Below are positions 49,923 through 59,200 of a stretch of 64,000 nucleotides of DNA, in pieces. How positions within the stretch are numbered: position 1 is the first letter of the stretch; every line of letters begins with the position of its first letter. The notes under the pieces are model-generated. The model was given only the letters and a program-made list of their open reading frames with translations, had not been told where the DNA came from and did not search any database. The DNA is from Arthrobacter jinronghuae (GTDB lineage Bacteria; Actinomycetota; Actinomycetes; Actinomycetales; Micrococcaceae): positions 2,976,001 to 3,040,000 of the forward strand of contig NZ_CP104263.1 in assembly GCF_025244825.1 (NCBI RefSeq), given 5' to 3'. The translations under genes were made by a program, and so were the position numbers.

Positions 49923-50738
49923 CTAAGGACCGCCCGGACGGTCCCGGTCGGGTGTCCCCACGGGGTCCCAGCCGCCGCGCGGCGTCCTCGAACCCGTAAC
50001 CGGCCGCGGACCCCGTGAGCGGTAGACGATGTAGGGCCGGAACAGGTAGTGCACGGGCGCGGTAAACGCATGGACCAGGCGGGTGAAGGGCCAGATGGCA
50101 AAGAGCACCAGCCCGAAGACCGTGTGGATCTTGAAGGACATGGAGGCAGCCGTCATTCCCGTGATGTCGGGCTGCAGGATGAAGACAGAACGGAACCACG
50201 GCGCCACGGTGTCCCGGTAGTTGACGATGTTCGTGTCGAAAACGGAAAAGACCGTGGTCGCCAGTCCGGTCAGGATCGCCGCCAGCAGGAAGATGTACAT
50301 CGCCTTGTCATTGCGGGTGGTGGCCATGAAGACCGGGCCGGTGGTCCGGCGTCGGTAAATCAACAGCACTATCCCCACCAGCGTGGCTACGCCGGCCAGG
50401 ATGCCCACGCTCAGGGCGAAGAAGTGGTAGGTGTCCTCGTTGAGTCCAATGGCGTCCATCCAGGTTTTCGGAATCACCAATCCGACGAAATGCCCCACAA
50501 TCACCGCCAGGATTCCGAAGTGGAAGAGCGGGGAAGCAATGCGCAGCAGCCTGGACTCGTAGAGCTGGGATGACCGGGTGGTCCAGCCGAACTGGTCATA
50601 CCGGTACCTCCAGATGGAGCCGAGCACCAGGATGGCCAGCACCAGATAGGGCAGCACTCCCCACAGCATGACGTCGTCCACGCCCACCTGCACGTTCTCC
50701 GGCGGCGGCACATCCAGCGGTGCAGCTACGGCAGTCAT
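49923..50738 (-). CDS. narI: respiratory nitrate reductase gamma subunit
   Basis: Membrane di-heme cytochrome b (271 aa) that takes electrons from menaquinol. Helices: MLWGVLPYLVLAILVLGSIW, FHFGILAVIVGHFVGLVIP (heme His), FALSVGILAGVATLVGIVLL and KIHTVFGLVLFAIWPFTRLVHAF (heme His). The C-terminus has a basic tail of about 30 residues. ATG 50738 overlaps the narJ stop. Confidence 0.94.
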   Translation of the reverse strand: MTAVAAPLDVPPPENVQVGVDDVMLWGVLPYLVLAILVLGSIWRYRYDQFGWTTRSSQLYESRLLRIASPLFHFGILAVIVGHFVGLVIPKTWMDAIGLNEDTYHFFALSVGILAGVATLVGIVLLIYRRRTTGPVFMATTRNDKAMYIFLLAAILTGLATTVFSVFDTNIVNYRDTVAPWFRSVFILQPDITGMTAASMSFKIHTVFGLVLFAIWPFTRLVHAFTAPVHYLFRPYIVYRSRGPRPVTGSRTPRGGWDPVGTPDRDRPGGP

Positions 50739-51433
50739 GGGTGGCTCCTTTCGCTCACGGGCAGCAGCCGCGAGCTGTACGGCTCCAGCCCCACGGTTTC
50801 GGTGGGCGGACCGTAGCCCGCCGTACGCATCACGGCGGCCTGGGTCTCGGGTGAGACTCCGGGAAGGGTGGAACAGACCAGGGTCAAGATGCCCTCGTAG
50901 GGCAGGCCGTCGTCCCGCAGGGCCAGCCGGAGCAGTTCCACTGACGGACGGTAGCGCTGCAGCAGTTCGTACCCGTCCTCCGGGGAAACCTTCGCGGCGA
51001 ATTCCAGCACCAGGGGCAGGTAGTCCGGCAGCTCGGTGCCTTCCGGCAGCACTGCGTGGGAGCGGTAGATCTCCTTGAAGGCGGCGAGCGCCTCGCCCCG
51101 GCGGCGGGTATCGCCGTCGGTCCAGTAGGTCAGGTGCAGGCTGTGCCGCCTGGACAGGTCGAATTCCTGTACATAGGCGGCCTGCACATCCGGCAGCGGC
51201 CGGGACGACAGCCAGTCGAAGAGAGGTTCCAGCTCCCCTGCCGGCACCCCGGCTTCAGCCAGGGCCGCGCGGATTCCCGGGATCAGTTCCACCAGCTGCT
51301 CGTCAGGGTATTCGAGCAGCAGGGCAGCCGCCTGCCGGATCACCCGGCTGCGGCCGGGCCGGGCATCGGCGTAGGGCTCGGGCGCGAGGGTGCCCTTCCC
51401 GGGTTTGCCGAGCAGCTTCTCCAGCAGGCTCAT
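50735..51433 (-). CDS. narJ: nitrate reductase assembly chaperone
   Basis: NarJ/DmsD-type chaperone (232 aa) needed to insert the molybdenum cofactor into NarG. Typical: QAAALLLEYPDEQLVELIP, LQAAYVQEFDLSRRHSLHLTY region, GDTRRRGEALAAFKEIYR, DYLPLVLEFAA. ATG overlaps the narH stop (ATGA), and its stop overlaps narI. Confidence 0.93.
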   Translation of the reverse strand: MSLLEKLLGKPGKGTLAPEPYADARPGRSRVIRQAAALLLEYPDEQLVELIPGIRAALAEAGVPAGELEPLFDWLSSRPLPDVQAAYVQEFDLSRRHSLHLTYWTDGDTRRRGEALAAFKEIYRSHAVLPEGTELPDYLPLVLEFAAKVSPEDGYELLQRYRPSVELLRLALRDDGLPYEGILTLVCSTLPGVSPETQAAVMRTAGYGPPTETVGLEPYSSRLLPVSERSHP

Positions 51434-53187
51434 TTATCAGCCCTGCCTTGATCCGATGCAGGCCCGTCGCCCTCGGCCTGGTCGTATCCGGCACCCAGGC
51501 CCTCGCCGGCACCCTCATCGGGTGCGCCGCGGTTGTTGTTGGCCGGGAACAGCCCCTGCGGTGAGCCCCGTCCGTCCCAGTTGAGCAGGTTCACCCGCCC
51601 GCCCAGGTTGCCGTTGCCCGTCGGGTCCTCGCCGCGCTGCCGGGCCTGCAGGGCTTCGAAGTTCTCCACCGCCACGGGCATCGGCCGCCCGGAGGCCTCA
51701 CCGAACACCCCGGTCTGTCCCATCCCGGGACCGCCCTCGACATCCAGGGAGCAGCCGATCTCCTCGAGGTTGTGCGCGTCCTCCGCGTGCGCGGCGGGAA
51801 TCACATACCGCTCCTCGTACTTCGCAACGGCCATCAGCCGGTACATCGCGACGATCTGCTCGCCGGTCATGCCGACGTCGGCCGCGATCCGCTCGTCAGG
51901 CTCATCACCCAGGGTGATGTTCCGCATGTAGGCGCGCATGGCGGCAAGCTTCCGCAGCACTGCGGTGACAAGGTCGGTGTCTCCGGCGGTAAAGAGTTCG
52001 GCGAGGTATTCCACCGGAATCCGCAGGGCCTCGATGGCGCCGAAGAGATTCTCCGCTGCCTCGCCGTCGTGCCCCTGCTCCTTCAGCACGTCCACGATCG
52101 GGGACAGCGGCGGCACGTACCAGACCATCGGCATTGTCCGGTATTCGGGGTGCAGCGGCAGCGCCACCCGCATTTCCTTGGCCAGGGCGTAGACCGGCGA
52201 GCGCCGGGCGGCGTCCAGCCAGTCCTCCGGGATGCCTTCGGCCCGTGCGCCGGCAATGACCTCCGGATCGTTGGGGTCCATCATCAGGTCCAGCTGCGCC
52301 TCGTAGAGGTCCTGCTCGTTGGGCACGGAGGCAGCCTCGGTGACGCGGTCGGCGTCGTACAGGAAAATCCCGATGTACCGCAGCCGGCCCACACACGTTT
52401 CGGCACAGACCGTGGGGATGCCTACCTCGATGCGCGGATAGCAGAACGTGCACTTCTCCGCCTTGCCGGAGCGGTGGTTGAAGTACATCTTCTTGTACGG
52501 GCAGCCGGTGATGCACTGCCGCCAGCCCCGGCAGCGGTCCTGGTCCACCAGCACAATGCCGTCCTCTTCGCGCTTATAGATGGCACCGCTTGGGCAGGAG
52601 GCCATGCAGGAGGGGTTCAGGCAGTGCTCGCAGATCCTGGGCAGATAGAACATGAAGGTGGAATCGAATTCCAGCTTCACCTTCTCCTCCGCGTCCCGGC
52701 GCATTTTCTCCAGCACCGGGTCCTGCCCGCCGGTCTGCTCGGACCCGCCCAGGTTGTCGTCCCAGTTGGCCGACCAGGTGATTTTCATGTCCTGGCCGGT
52801 GATGAGGGACTTGGGTTTGGCCACGGGAAAGTCGTTGCCGGCAGGTGCGTTGATCAGGTTTTCGTAGTCGTAGGTCCAGGGTTCGTAGTAGTCGTTCAGC
52901 TCCGGCTGGACCGGGCTGGCAAAGATGCCGAAGAGTTTGGCCAGCCTCCCGCCTGCTTTGAGCTTCAGCCTGCCGCGGCTATTCAGCTCCCAGCCGCCCT
53001 TCCACCGCTCCTGGTCCTCGTACCTGCGCGGATACCCCTGCCCGGGCCGGGTTTCCACGTTGTTGAACCAGACGTATTCGGTGCCGGCCCGGTTGGTCCA
53101 GGCCTGTTTGCAGGTTACCGAGCAGGTGTGGCAGCCGATGCACTTGTCCAGCGCCATCACCATTGCTGTCTGAGCCATGATCCGCAT
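51430..53187 (-). CDS. narH: respiratory nitrate reductase beta subunit
   Basis: Iron-sulfur subunit (585 aa). Cluster cysteines: DKCIGCHTCSVTCKQAW; RICEHCLNPSCMASCPSGAI; DRCRGWRQCITGCPYKK (Trp in the [3Fe-4S] site, as in NarH); KCTFCYPRIE. The C-terminal 90 residues are Gly/Asp/Asn-rich and extend beyond the E. coli form (512 aa). ATG 53187 overlaps the last base of the narG stop and has AGGAGG 10 nt upstream. Confidence 0.95.
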   Translation of the reverse strand: MRIMAQTAMVMALDKCIGCHTCSVTCKQAWTNRAGTEYVWFNNVETRPGQGYPRRYEDQERWKGGWELNSRGRLKLKAGGRLAKLFGIFASPVQPELNDYYEPWTYDYENLINAPAGNDFPVAKPKSLITGQDMKITWSANWDDNLGGSEQTGGQDPVLEKMRRDAEEKVKLEFDSTFMFYLPRICEHCLNPSCMASCPSGAIYKREEDGIVLVDQDRCRGWRQCITGCPYKKMYFNHRSGKAEKCTFCYPRIEVGIPTVCAETCVGRLRYIGIFLYDADRVTEAASVPNEQDLYEAQLDLMMDPNDPEVIAGARAEGIPEDWLDAARRSPVYALAKEMRVALPLHPEYRTMPMVWYVPPLSPIVDVLKEQGHDGEAAENLFGAIEALRIPVEYLAELFTAGDTDLVTAVLRKLAAMRAYMRNITLGDEPDERIAADVGMTGEQIVAMYRLMAVAKYEERYVIPAAHAEDAHNLEEIGCSLDVEGGPGMGQTGVFGEASGRPMPVAVENFEALQARQRGEDPTGNGNLGGRVNLLNWDGRGSPQGLFPANNNRGAPDEGAGEGLGAGYDQAEGDGPASDQGRADK

Positions 53188-56100
53188 CAGTACTGCACCT
53201 CCTGGGAACGTTTGCGCACCACGGAGACAATGTCCCGCTGGTTGCCGGTGGGACCGAGATAGTTGAAGGCCCAGGACAGCTGGGCATACCCGCCGATCAT
53301 GTGGGTGGGTTTGACCAGGATCCGGGTCACGGAATTGTGGATGCCGCCGCGCCGGCCGGTGGCTTCGGACTTGGGCACGTCGATGATCCGTTCCTGCGCG
53401 TGGTAGACGTAGATGACCCCGGCCGGCATCCGGCTGCTGACAATGGCCCGGCCCACCAGCACCCCGGAGTTGGACACGCATTCCACCCACTCGTTGTCCG
53501 ACACCTCGATCAGTGCGGCGTCCTCCCGGCTCATCCATACCGACGTTCCGCCGCGGGAAAGCGAGAGCATCAGCAGGTTGTCCTGGTATTCGGAATGGAT
53601 GGACCACTTGTTGTGCGGAGTCAGGTAACGCACTGCCACGGAGAGCTCCCCGCGGGTGCCCAGCTGCGGTTCTCCGAACAGGCGGTGCATGTCCAGCGGC
53701 GGCCGGTAGATCGGCAGCGCCTCACCCATGTCCAGGATCCAGTCATGGTCGAGGAAAAAATGCATCCGACCGGTGAGCGTGTGGAAGGGTTTGAGCCGTT
53801 CGATGTTGATCGTGAACGGTGCATAGCGCCGGCCTCCGGTCTCGGAGCCGGACCACTCCGGGGAGGTCAGCACCGGCGTCGGCCGGTCCTGGGTGTCCCG
53901 GAAGGTGATCTGCCGGTCCTCGGCGCCCTCGGCCAGATCCGCCAGCGGCGTGCCGGTCCGTTTCTCCAGGGTGCGGAAACCCTGCAGTGCCAGTTCCCCG
54001 TTGGTGGTACCGGAAAGCAGCAGGATCGCTTCGGCCATGCGGGCATCGGTGTCCACCGCAGGGCGGCCCGCCGCCGCACCCCGGTCAAAAACGCCGTGCT
54101 TGCGGGCCAGCTGCGCCAGGGGCCGGGACACGTCGTACTTCACGAACTTGGTGGTGAATCCCAGTTTGTCCGCCAGCGGTCCGACGGCGGCGAACTTCTC
54201 GGCGATGGCCGTATAGTCCCGCTCCACCACGGCGAGGGAGGGCAGGTTCTTTCCAGGGACCGCCGGGATATCCGTGCCCTTCCAATCCGGGGCGTGCCCG
54301 CCGGGCTGCGCGATTTCCCCGGGCGTGTCATGCGTGAGCGCGGTGGCTACGAGGTCCCTGCGCACTCCGAGGTGCGTCTCGGCCTGCCGGGAGAACTCCT
54401 CCGAGAGCAGGCGGAACAGGTCGTAATCCGTCTTCGCTTCCCACGGCGGCGGAATCGCAGAGGTAAAGGCGTGCACATAGGGGTGCATGTCTGTGGAGGA
54501 CAGGTCGTATTTCTCGTACCAGGTGGCAGCGGGAAACACGACGTCGGACAGCAGCGTGGAGCTCGTCATCCGGAAGTCGGCGGAGACGAGCAGATCGAGC
54601 TTGCCCTGCGGCGCGTCTTCACGCCAGACGACGTCGCGTGGCCGGGACTCGCTGTGATCCGCGCCCATAACGTTGTTCAGCGTGCCCAGCAGGTGTTTCT
54701 GGAAATACTCCTCCCCCTTGGCCGAGGAGCCCAACAGGTTCGACCGCCACAGGATCAGCGTCCGCGGCCAGTTTTCCGGGGCGTCAACGTCCTCCACCGC
54801 GAACCGCAGCCGCCCGTCTTTGAGTTGCTGCGCCACCCACCCCGCCTCGTCGCTCGCCTCGCCCCGGGCCACCCCTGCGGCCGCGTCGTCGGCAACATCC
54901 AGGGAGTTCTTTGCATCGAACTGGGGGAAGAAAGGCATCCAGCCCATCCGGGTGGACTTCGCGATGACATCGGCAGTGTGCAGCCCGCGCAGGTGTCCGG
55001 TGGCCAACGGCGACTGCATCGAATCGGAGGAATAGCCGTCCGAACGGAACTGGTCGGTATGCATGTACCAGAACGCGGTGCCGATCATGAAGCGCGGCGG
55101 CCGGTTCCAGTCCCCGGCCGAAGCCATGGCTGCCCAGCCGGTGATGGGCCGGCACTTTTCCTGGCCCACGTAGTGGGCCCACCCGCCGCCGTTGCGGCCC
55201 TGGCAGCCGCAGAGCATCAGCATCGCCAGGATGGCCCGGTAGGTCACGTCCCCGTGGTACCACTGGCAGATGCCGGCGCCGAGGATGATCATGGACCGGC
55301 CGTTCGATTTCTCCGCGTTGGCTGCGAAGTCCCGGGCCGTGCGGATCACGGCTTCGGGAGTCACATTCGTGATCTCGTGCTGCCACGCCGGAGTGTAGGG
55401 GGTGCCGGCGTCGTCGTACCCGGCCGCCCAGTCCCCCGGCAGCCCGTTCCGCCCGAGCCCGTACTGGGCGAGCATCAAATCGAACACCGTGGTCACGGTT
55501 TTCCCCGCCACCGTGGTCACCGGCACGCCGCGGCGCAGGACGGAGCCCGTGCCGCCGGGCTCGGTGAAGGCAGGCAGGTCCACCCGGCTGATCCCCTGCC
55601 GGACGGTAGCGGCATCCGCGATGGACAGTGCAGGCACCACCCCCTGCAGGTCCAGGTTCCACTTGCCGGCGTCGGCCTCGTTGTACCGGAATCCCACGGA
55701 TCCGTTGGGCACTACCGGGGTGCCGGCGCCGCGGTCCAGCAGGACCGTCTTGAACGCGGAGTCGGAGGCCTTGGCTTCACGGCGCCCCAGGTCTGCGGAG
55801 GTGAGGAACTTCCCCGGCACCACGGTGCCGTCATCCCGCTCCTCGAGCGTGACGAGGAACGGCAGGTCGGTGTACTGCAGCACATAGCCCTCGAAAAACG
55901 GCACGCGCCGGTCAACGAAGTTTTCCTTGAGAATCACGTGTCCCATGGCCATGGCAAGCGCCCCGTCGGAGCCGGCGGCGGCAGGCAGCCATTCGTCCGC
56001 GAACTTCGTGTTGTCCGCATAGTCCGGGCTAACGGAGACCACCTTGGTCCCGCGGTAGCGCCCTTCCACCATCCAGTGCGCATCCGGCGTGCGGGTCACC

Positions 56101-56906
56101 GGGATGTTGGAGCCCCACATCATCAGGTAGGTGGCATCCCACCAGTCTCCGGATTCGGGGACGTCCGTCTGGTCGCCGAACACCTGCGGGCTGGCCACGG
56201 GAAGGTCCGCGTACCAGTCGTAGAAGCTGTTCATCACCCCGCCGATGAGGTTGATGAACCGGGCTCCGGCCGCGTGCGACACCATGGACATGGCCGGAAT
56301 CGGCGAAAAGCCCGTGCAGCGGTCCGGGCCGTAGTTCTTGATCGTCGAAATGTGCGCCGCGGCCGTCATCTCCAGGGCTTCGGCCCAGCTGGAGCGCACC
56401 AGCCCGCCCTTGCCACGGGCCTGCTGGTACGTACGGCGGCGCTGCGGGTCGCGAACAATCTCCTCCCAGGCCAGCACCGGGTCTCCCGTACGCCGCCTGG
56501 CTTCCCGGTACATCTCCAGCAGCACCCCGCGGATATAGGGGAACCGGACCCGGGTGGGGGAATAGGTGTACCAGGAAAAGGCCGCACCGCGGGGGCAGCC
56601 GCGGGGCTCATACTCGGGCCGATCCGGCCCCACCGAGGGATAGTCGGTTTCTTGTGCCTCCCAGGTGATGATCCCGTCCTTGACGTACACCTTCCACGAA
56701 CAGGACCCCGTGCAGTTCACGCCGTGGGTAGAGCGCACCACCTTGTCGTGGCTCCACCGGTTCCGGTAGAAGGCGTCTCCCTCGCGGCCGCCTTCCCGGA
56801 ACACGGCCCGGCCGTCACCCGTTTCATCCCACCGGGTGAAGAACCTGCCGAGAGCGAGCATTGCATCGGATGCGGGGCCATCGATCCCCGAAACGGAGCC
56901 AGCCAT
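53187..56906 (-). CDS. narG: respiratory nitrate reductase alpha subunit
   Basis: Catalytic molybdenum subunit (1239 aa). FS0 ligands in STHGVNCTGSCSW with His, then CPRGAAFSWY; Mo-pterin features NLIGGVMNSFYDWYADLP (Asp ligand region), MMWGSNIPVTRTPDAHW and RNGGGWAHYVGQEKCRP. NarG is cytoplasmic in this family and faces the NarH/NarI electron chain. ATG 56906 is chosen over the frame opening at 57077, since upstream sequence lies in the divergent menB gap. No twin-arginine signal. Confidence 0.96.
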   Translation of the reverse strand: MAGSVSGIDGPASDAMLALGRFFTRWDETGDGRAVFREGGREGDAFYRNRWSHDKVVRSTHGVNCTGSCSWKVYVKDGIITWEAQETDYPSVGPDRPEYEPRGCPRGAAFSWYTYSPTRVRFPYIRGVLLEMYREARRRTGDPVLAWEEIVRDPQRRRTYQQARGKGGLVRSSWAEALEMTAAAHISTIKNYGPDRCTGFSPIPAMSMVSHAAGARFINLIGGVMNSFYDWYADLPVASPQVFGDQTDVPESGDWWDATYLMMWGSNIPVTRTPDAHWMVEGRYRGTKVVSVSPDYADNTKFADEWLPAAAGSDGALAMAMGHVILKENFVDRRVPFFEGYVLQYTDLPFLVTLEERDDGTVVPGKFLTSADLGRREAKASDSAFKTVLLDRGAGTPVVPNGSVGFRYNEADAGKWNLDLQGVVPALSIADAATVRQGISRVDLPAFTEPGGTGSVLRRGVPVTTVAGKTVTTVFDLMLAQYGLGRNGLPGDWAAGYDDAGTPYTPAWQHEITNVTPEAVIRTARDFAANAEKSNGRSMIILGAGICQWYHGDVTYRAILAMLMLCGCQGRNGGGWAHYVGQEKCRPITGWAAMASAGDWNRPPRFMIGTAFWYMHTDQFRSDGYSSDSMQSPLATGHLRGLHTADVIAKSTRMGWMPFFPQFDAKNSLDVADDAAAGVARGEASDEAGWVAQQLKDGRLRFAVEDVDAPENWPRTLILWRSNLLGSSAKGEEYFQKHLLGTLNNVMGADHSESRPRDVVWREDAPQGKLDLLVSADFRMTSSTLLSDVVFPAATWYEKYDLSSTDMHPYVHAFTSAIPPPWEAKTDYDLFRLLSEEFSRQAETHLGVRRDLVATALTHDTPGEIAQPGGHAPDWKGTDIPAVPGKNLPSLAVVERDYTAIAEKFAAVGPLADKLGFTTKFVKYDVSRPLAQLARKHGVFDRGAAAGRPAVDTDARMAEAILLLSGTTNGELALQGFRTLEKRTGTPLADLAEGAEDRQITFRDTQDRPTPVLTSPEWSGSETGGRRYAPFTINIERLKPFHTLTGRMHFFLDHDWILDMGEALPIYRPPLDMHRLFGEPQLGTRGELSVAVRYLTPHNKWSIHSEYQDNLLMLSLSRGGTSVWMSREDAALIEVSDNEWVECVSNSGVLVGRAIVSSRMPAGVIYVYHAQERIIDVPKSEATGRRGGIHNSVTRILVKPTHMIGGYAQLSWAFNYLGPTGNQRDIVSVVRKRSQEVQY

Positions 56907-57043
56907 ACATCCAAGCTTGGGGCAGGGCGCCCGGACCCGACAGGGGTAAGCGGAGAACTGCCTCCGGAGCGGGGAACACCGGCGCACGGGCAGCGGCTTA
57001 CCGCACCGAAGGCCCGCCGTCCGGCGGTTTTGCCCACGGGCGA

Positions 57044-57049
57044 TAAACT
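57044..57049 (+). promoter_or_regulatory. -10 element, leaderless start of menB
   Basis: TAAACT, spacer CGGTTT (6 nt), then GTG at 57056; no ribosome site exists upstream. It is in the divergent narG-menB gap. Confidence 0.6.
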
Positions 57050-57055
57050 CGGTTT

Positions 57056-58009
57056 GTGAGCACAGAACTTCCAGCACAGGTGTCCGATATCTTCGACCCG
57101 CAGCAGTGGCGTCTCGTTTCCGGGTTCGAGGACCTGCAGGACATGACGTACCACCGCCAGGTGGAGCGCGACGCCGACGGCGCAGTCGTGCGGGACCTGC
57201 CGACCGTGCGCATCGCCTTCAACCGGCCGGAGGTTCGCAACGCCTTCCGCCCCGGTACCGTTGACGAACTGTACCGGGCCATGGACCATGCCCGGATGAC
57301 ACCCGACGTTGCAACCGTCCTGCTCACCGGCAACGGCCCCTCCCCCAAGGACGGCGGGCACTCGTTCTGCTCCGGCGGGGACCAGCGGATCCGCGGCCGC
57401 GACGGCTACCGGTACGCCGAGGGGGAGACCAAGGAAACCATCGACCCGGCACGCGCCGGCCGGCTGCACATCCTGGAAGTGCAGCGCCTGATGCGCACCA
57501 TGCCCAAGGTGGTTATCAGTGTCGTCAACGGCTGGGCCGCGGGCGGCGGGCACAGCCTGCACGTGGTCTCGGACCTGACCATCGCCTCGCGCCAGCACGG
57601 CAAGTTCAAGCAGACCGATGCAACCGTGGGCAGCTTCGACGCCGGCTACGGCTCGGCTCTGCTGGCCCGGCAGATCGGCCAGAAAAAGGCCCGCGAGATC
57701 TTCTTCCTGGCCCGGGAGTACTCCGCCGAGGACATGGTCGCCATGGGTGCGGTCAACGAAGCCGTGGACCACGAAGACCTGGAAAAGGTCGCCCTGGAAT
57801 ACGCCGCAGACATTGCCCGTCAGTCGCCGCAGGCCATCCGGATGCTCAAGTTCGCCTTCAACCTGGCCGACGACGGCCTGGCCGGACAGCAGGTCTTTGC
57901 CGGCGAGGCGACGCGGCTGGCCTACATGACGGACGAGGCGGTGGAGGGCAAGGAGGCCTTCCTTGCCAAACGGAACCCGGACTGGTCCTCGTTCCCCTAC
58001 TACTTCTAG
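57056..58009 (+). CDS. menB: 1,4-dihydroxy-2-naphthoyl-CoA synthase
   Basis: Crotonase-fold MenB (317 aa) that closes the naphthoate ring. Features: FEDLQDMTYHR, IAFNRPEVRNAFRPGTVDEL, GGHSFCSGGDQRIRGRDGY, VNGWAAGGGHSLHVVSDLTI and DATVGSFDAGYGSALLARQI (bicarbonate/Asp site). The start is GTG with a -10 hexamer 6 nt before it and no ribosome site, so leaderless. Followed 7 bp later by menE. Confidence 0.95.
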   Translation: MSTELPAQVSDIFDPQQWRLVSGFEDLQDMTYHRQVERDADGAVVRDLPTVRIAFNRPEVRNAFRPGTVDELYRAMDHARMTPDVATVLLTGNGPSPKDGGHSFCSGGDQRIRGRDGYRYAEGETKETIDPARAGRLHILEVQRLMRTMPKVVISVVNGWAAGGGHSLHVVSDLTIASRQHGKFKQTDATVGSFDAGYGSALLARQIGQKKAREIFFLAREYSAEDMVAMGAVNEAVDHEDLEKVALEYAADIARQSPQAIRMLKFAFNLADDGLAGQQVFAGEATRLAYMTDEAVEGKEAFLAKRNPDWSSFPYYF

Positions 58010-58016
58010 GACCTCC

Positions 58017-59153
58017 TTGGAACTGCTCCCAGTCCTGATCACCCCCGGCTTCGACGCCGGCATGCTGCTCTCCCCGCTGGCCGATGCGCTGGCCGGAGAG
58101 GGCCCCGCGGTGGCCCCGCACACCGACCCGGCCCAGGCCTTCACCGGTGAACTGCCCAATGACGACATTGCCCTGGTGGTCAGCACCTCCGGCTCCACCG
58201 GCACCCCGAAGCAGACCATGCTCAGCACGGACGCGCTGGCTGCATCCTCGATGGCCACCGCCTTGGCCCTGAAGGCGGACGGCCAGTGGCTGGCTGCCCT
58301 GCCGGTCAACTACATTGCCGGCATCCAGGTCCTGGTCCGCTCCCTGTACGCCGGGACGCAGCCGGTCTTCATGGACCTGTCCGTGCCGTTCAGCGCCGAG
58401 GTGTTCACCCGGGCCGCGGAGGACATGACGGACCGCAACCGCTTCACCTCGCTGGTGCCCACCCAGCTCCACCGCCTGCTGCAGGATCCGGCGCCGGAAA
58501 CCCTGCGCGTGCTGCGCCGGTTCAACGCCATCCTGCTCGGCGGCGCACCGGCCGGAGCTCCCCTGCTGGAAAAGGCCCGCGGCTACGGGCTGAACGTGGT
58601 GACCACCTACGGCATGAGCGAGACATGCGGCGGCTGCGTCTACGACGGCGTGCCGCTGCCCGGCGTCGACGTCATCCGGTGGGAGGGGCGCCTGTGGATT
58701 GCCGGTGACGTCCTGGCGGACGGGTACATGGGCCGGCCGGACCTGACCGAGGACCGTTTCCGGTTCAACTCCGGACGCCGCTGGTTCCGCACGGATGACA
58801 CCGGCACGGTGGACGACGCCGGCAAGGTCACCGTCTCGGGCCGGCTGGACGACGTGATTGTCAGCGGCGGGATCAAGATCTCCGCGCAGGCCGTGGCCGA
58901 AGCCGTGGAGACGGTGGACGGCGTCGATCAGGCCTTTGTGCTGGGCCTGGATGACGCCGAATGGGGCTCCCGGGTGGGTGCCGCCGTCGTGGGCAGCGTG
59001 GACCCCGAACTGGTCCGCGACGCCGTCCGCTCCCGGCTGGGCGCCGCTGCGGTCCCGAAGGTGGTCCTGCTGCTTGAATCCCTGCCCTTGCTGCCCAACG
59101 GCAAGGCGGACCGGATGACGCTGCTGCGGCTCCTGGCCGCCGCGCGGCACTGA
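58017..59153 (+). CDS. menE: o-succinylbenzoate-CoA ligase
   Basis: Acyl-adenylate ligase (378 aa, short as actinobacterial MenE usually is). P-loop VVSTSGSTGTPKQTML, TSLVPTQLHRLL, LLGGAPAG, TYGMSETCGGCVYDG, WFRTDDTGTV, GRLDDVIVSGGIKIS and catalytic Lys in LLPNGKADRM. The start is TTG 58017 with AGGA 5 nt upstream; the longer frame from 57963 lies inside menB. Tightly coupled to menB. Confidence 0.92.
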   Translation: MELLPVLITPGFDAGMLLSPLADALAGEGPAVAPHTDPAQAFTGELPNDDIALVVSTSGSTGTPKQTMLSTDALAASSMATALALKADGQWLAALPVNYIAGIQVLVRSLYAGTQPVFMDLSVPFSAEVFTRAAEDMTDRNRFTSLVPTQLHRLLQDPAPETLRVLRRFNAILLGGAPAGAPLLEKARGYGLNVVTTYGMSETCGGCVYDGVPLPGVDVIRWEGRLWIAGDVLADGYMGRPDLTEDRFRFNSGRRWFRTDDTGTVDDAGKVTVSGRLDDVIVSGGIKISAQAVAEAVETVDGVDQAFVLGLDDAEWGSRVGAAVVGSVDPELVRDAVRSRLGAAAVPKVVLLLESLPLLPNGKADRMTLLRLLAAARH

Positions 59154-59200
59154 CCCGCCTTTACGCACCTGTCTCAACTCAAGAACTAAGGAAAAACACC

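Noticed and set aside
56945..57002. GGTAAGC and GCTTACC arms about 51 bp apart between narG and menB
   Set aside because: Only 7 bp, off helical phase for a dimer site and not resembling FNR, NarL or GlnR motifs.
53301..57059. A 1252-codon open frame on the plus strand opposite narG
   Set aside because: It mirrors narG exactly in extent, has Arg/Gly/His-rich composition with no known domain, and arises from high GC at third positions. narG is unmistakable.
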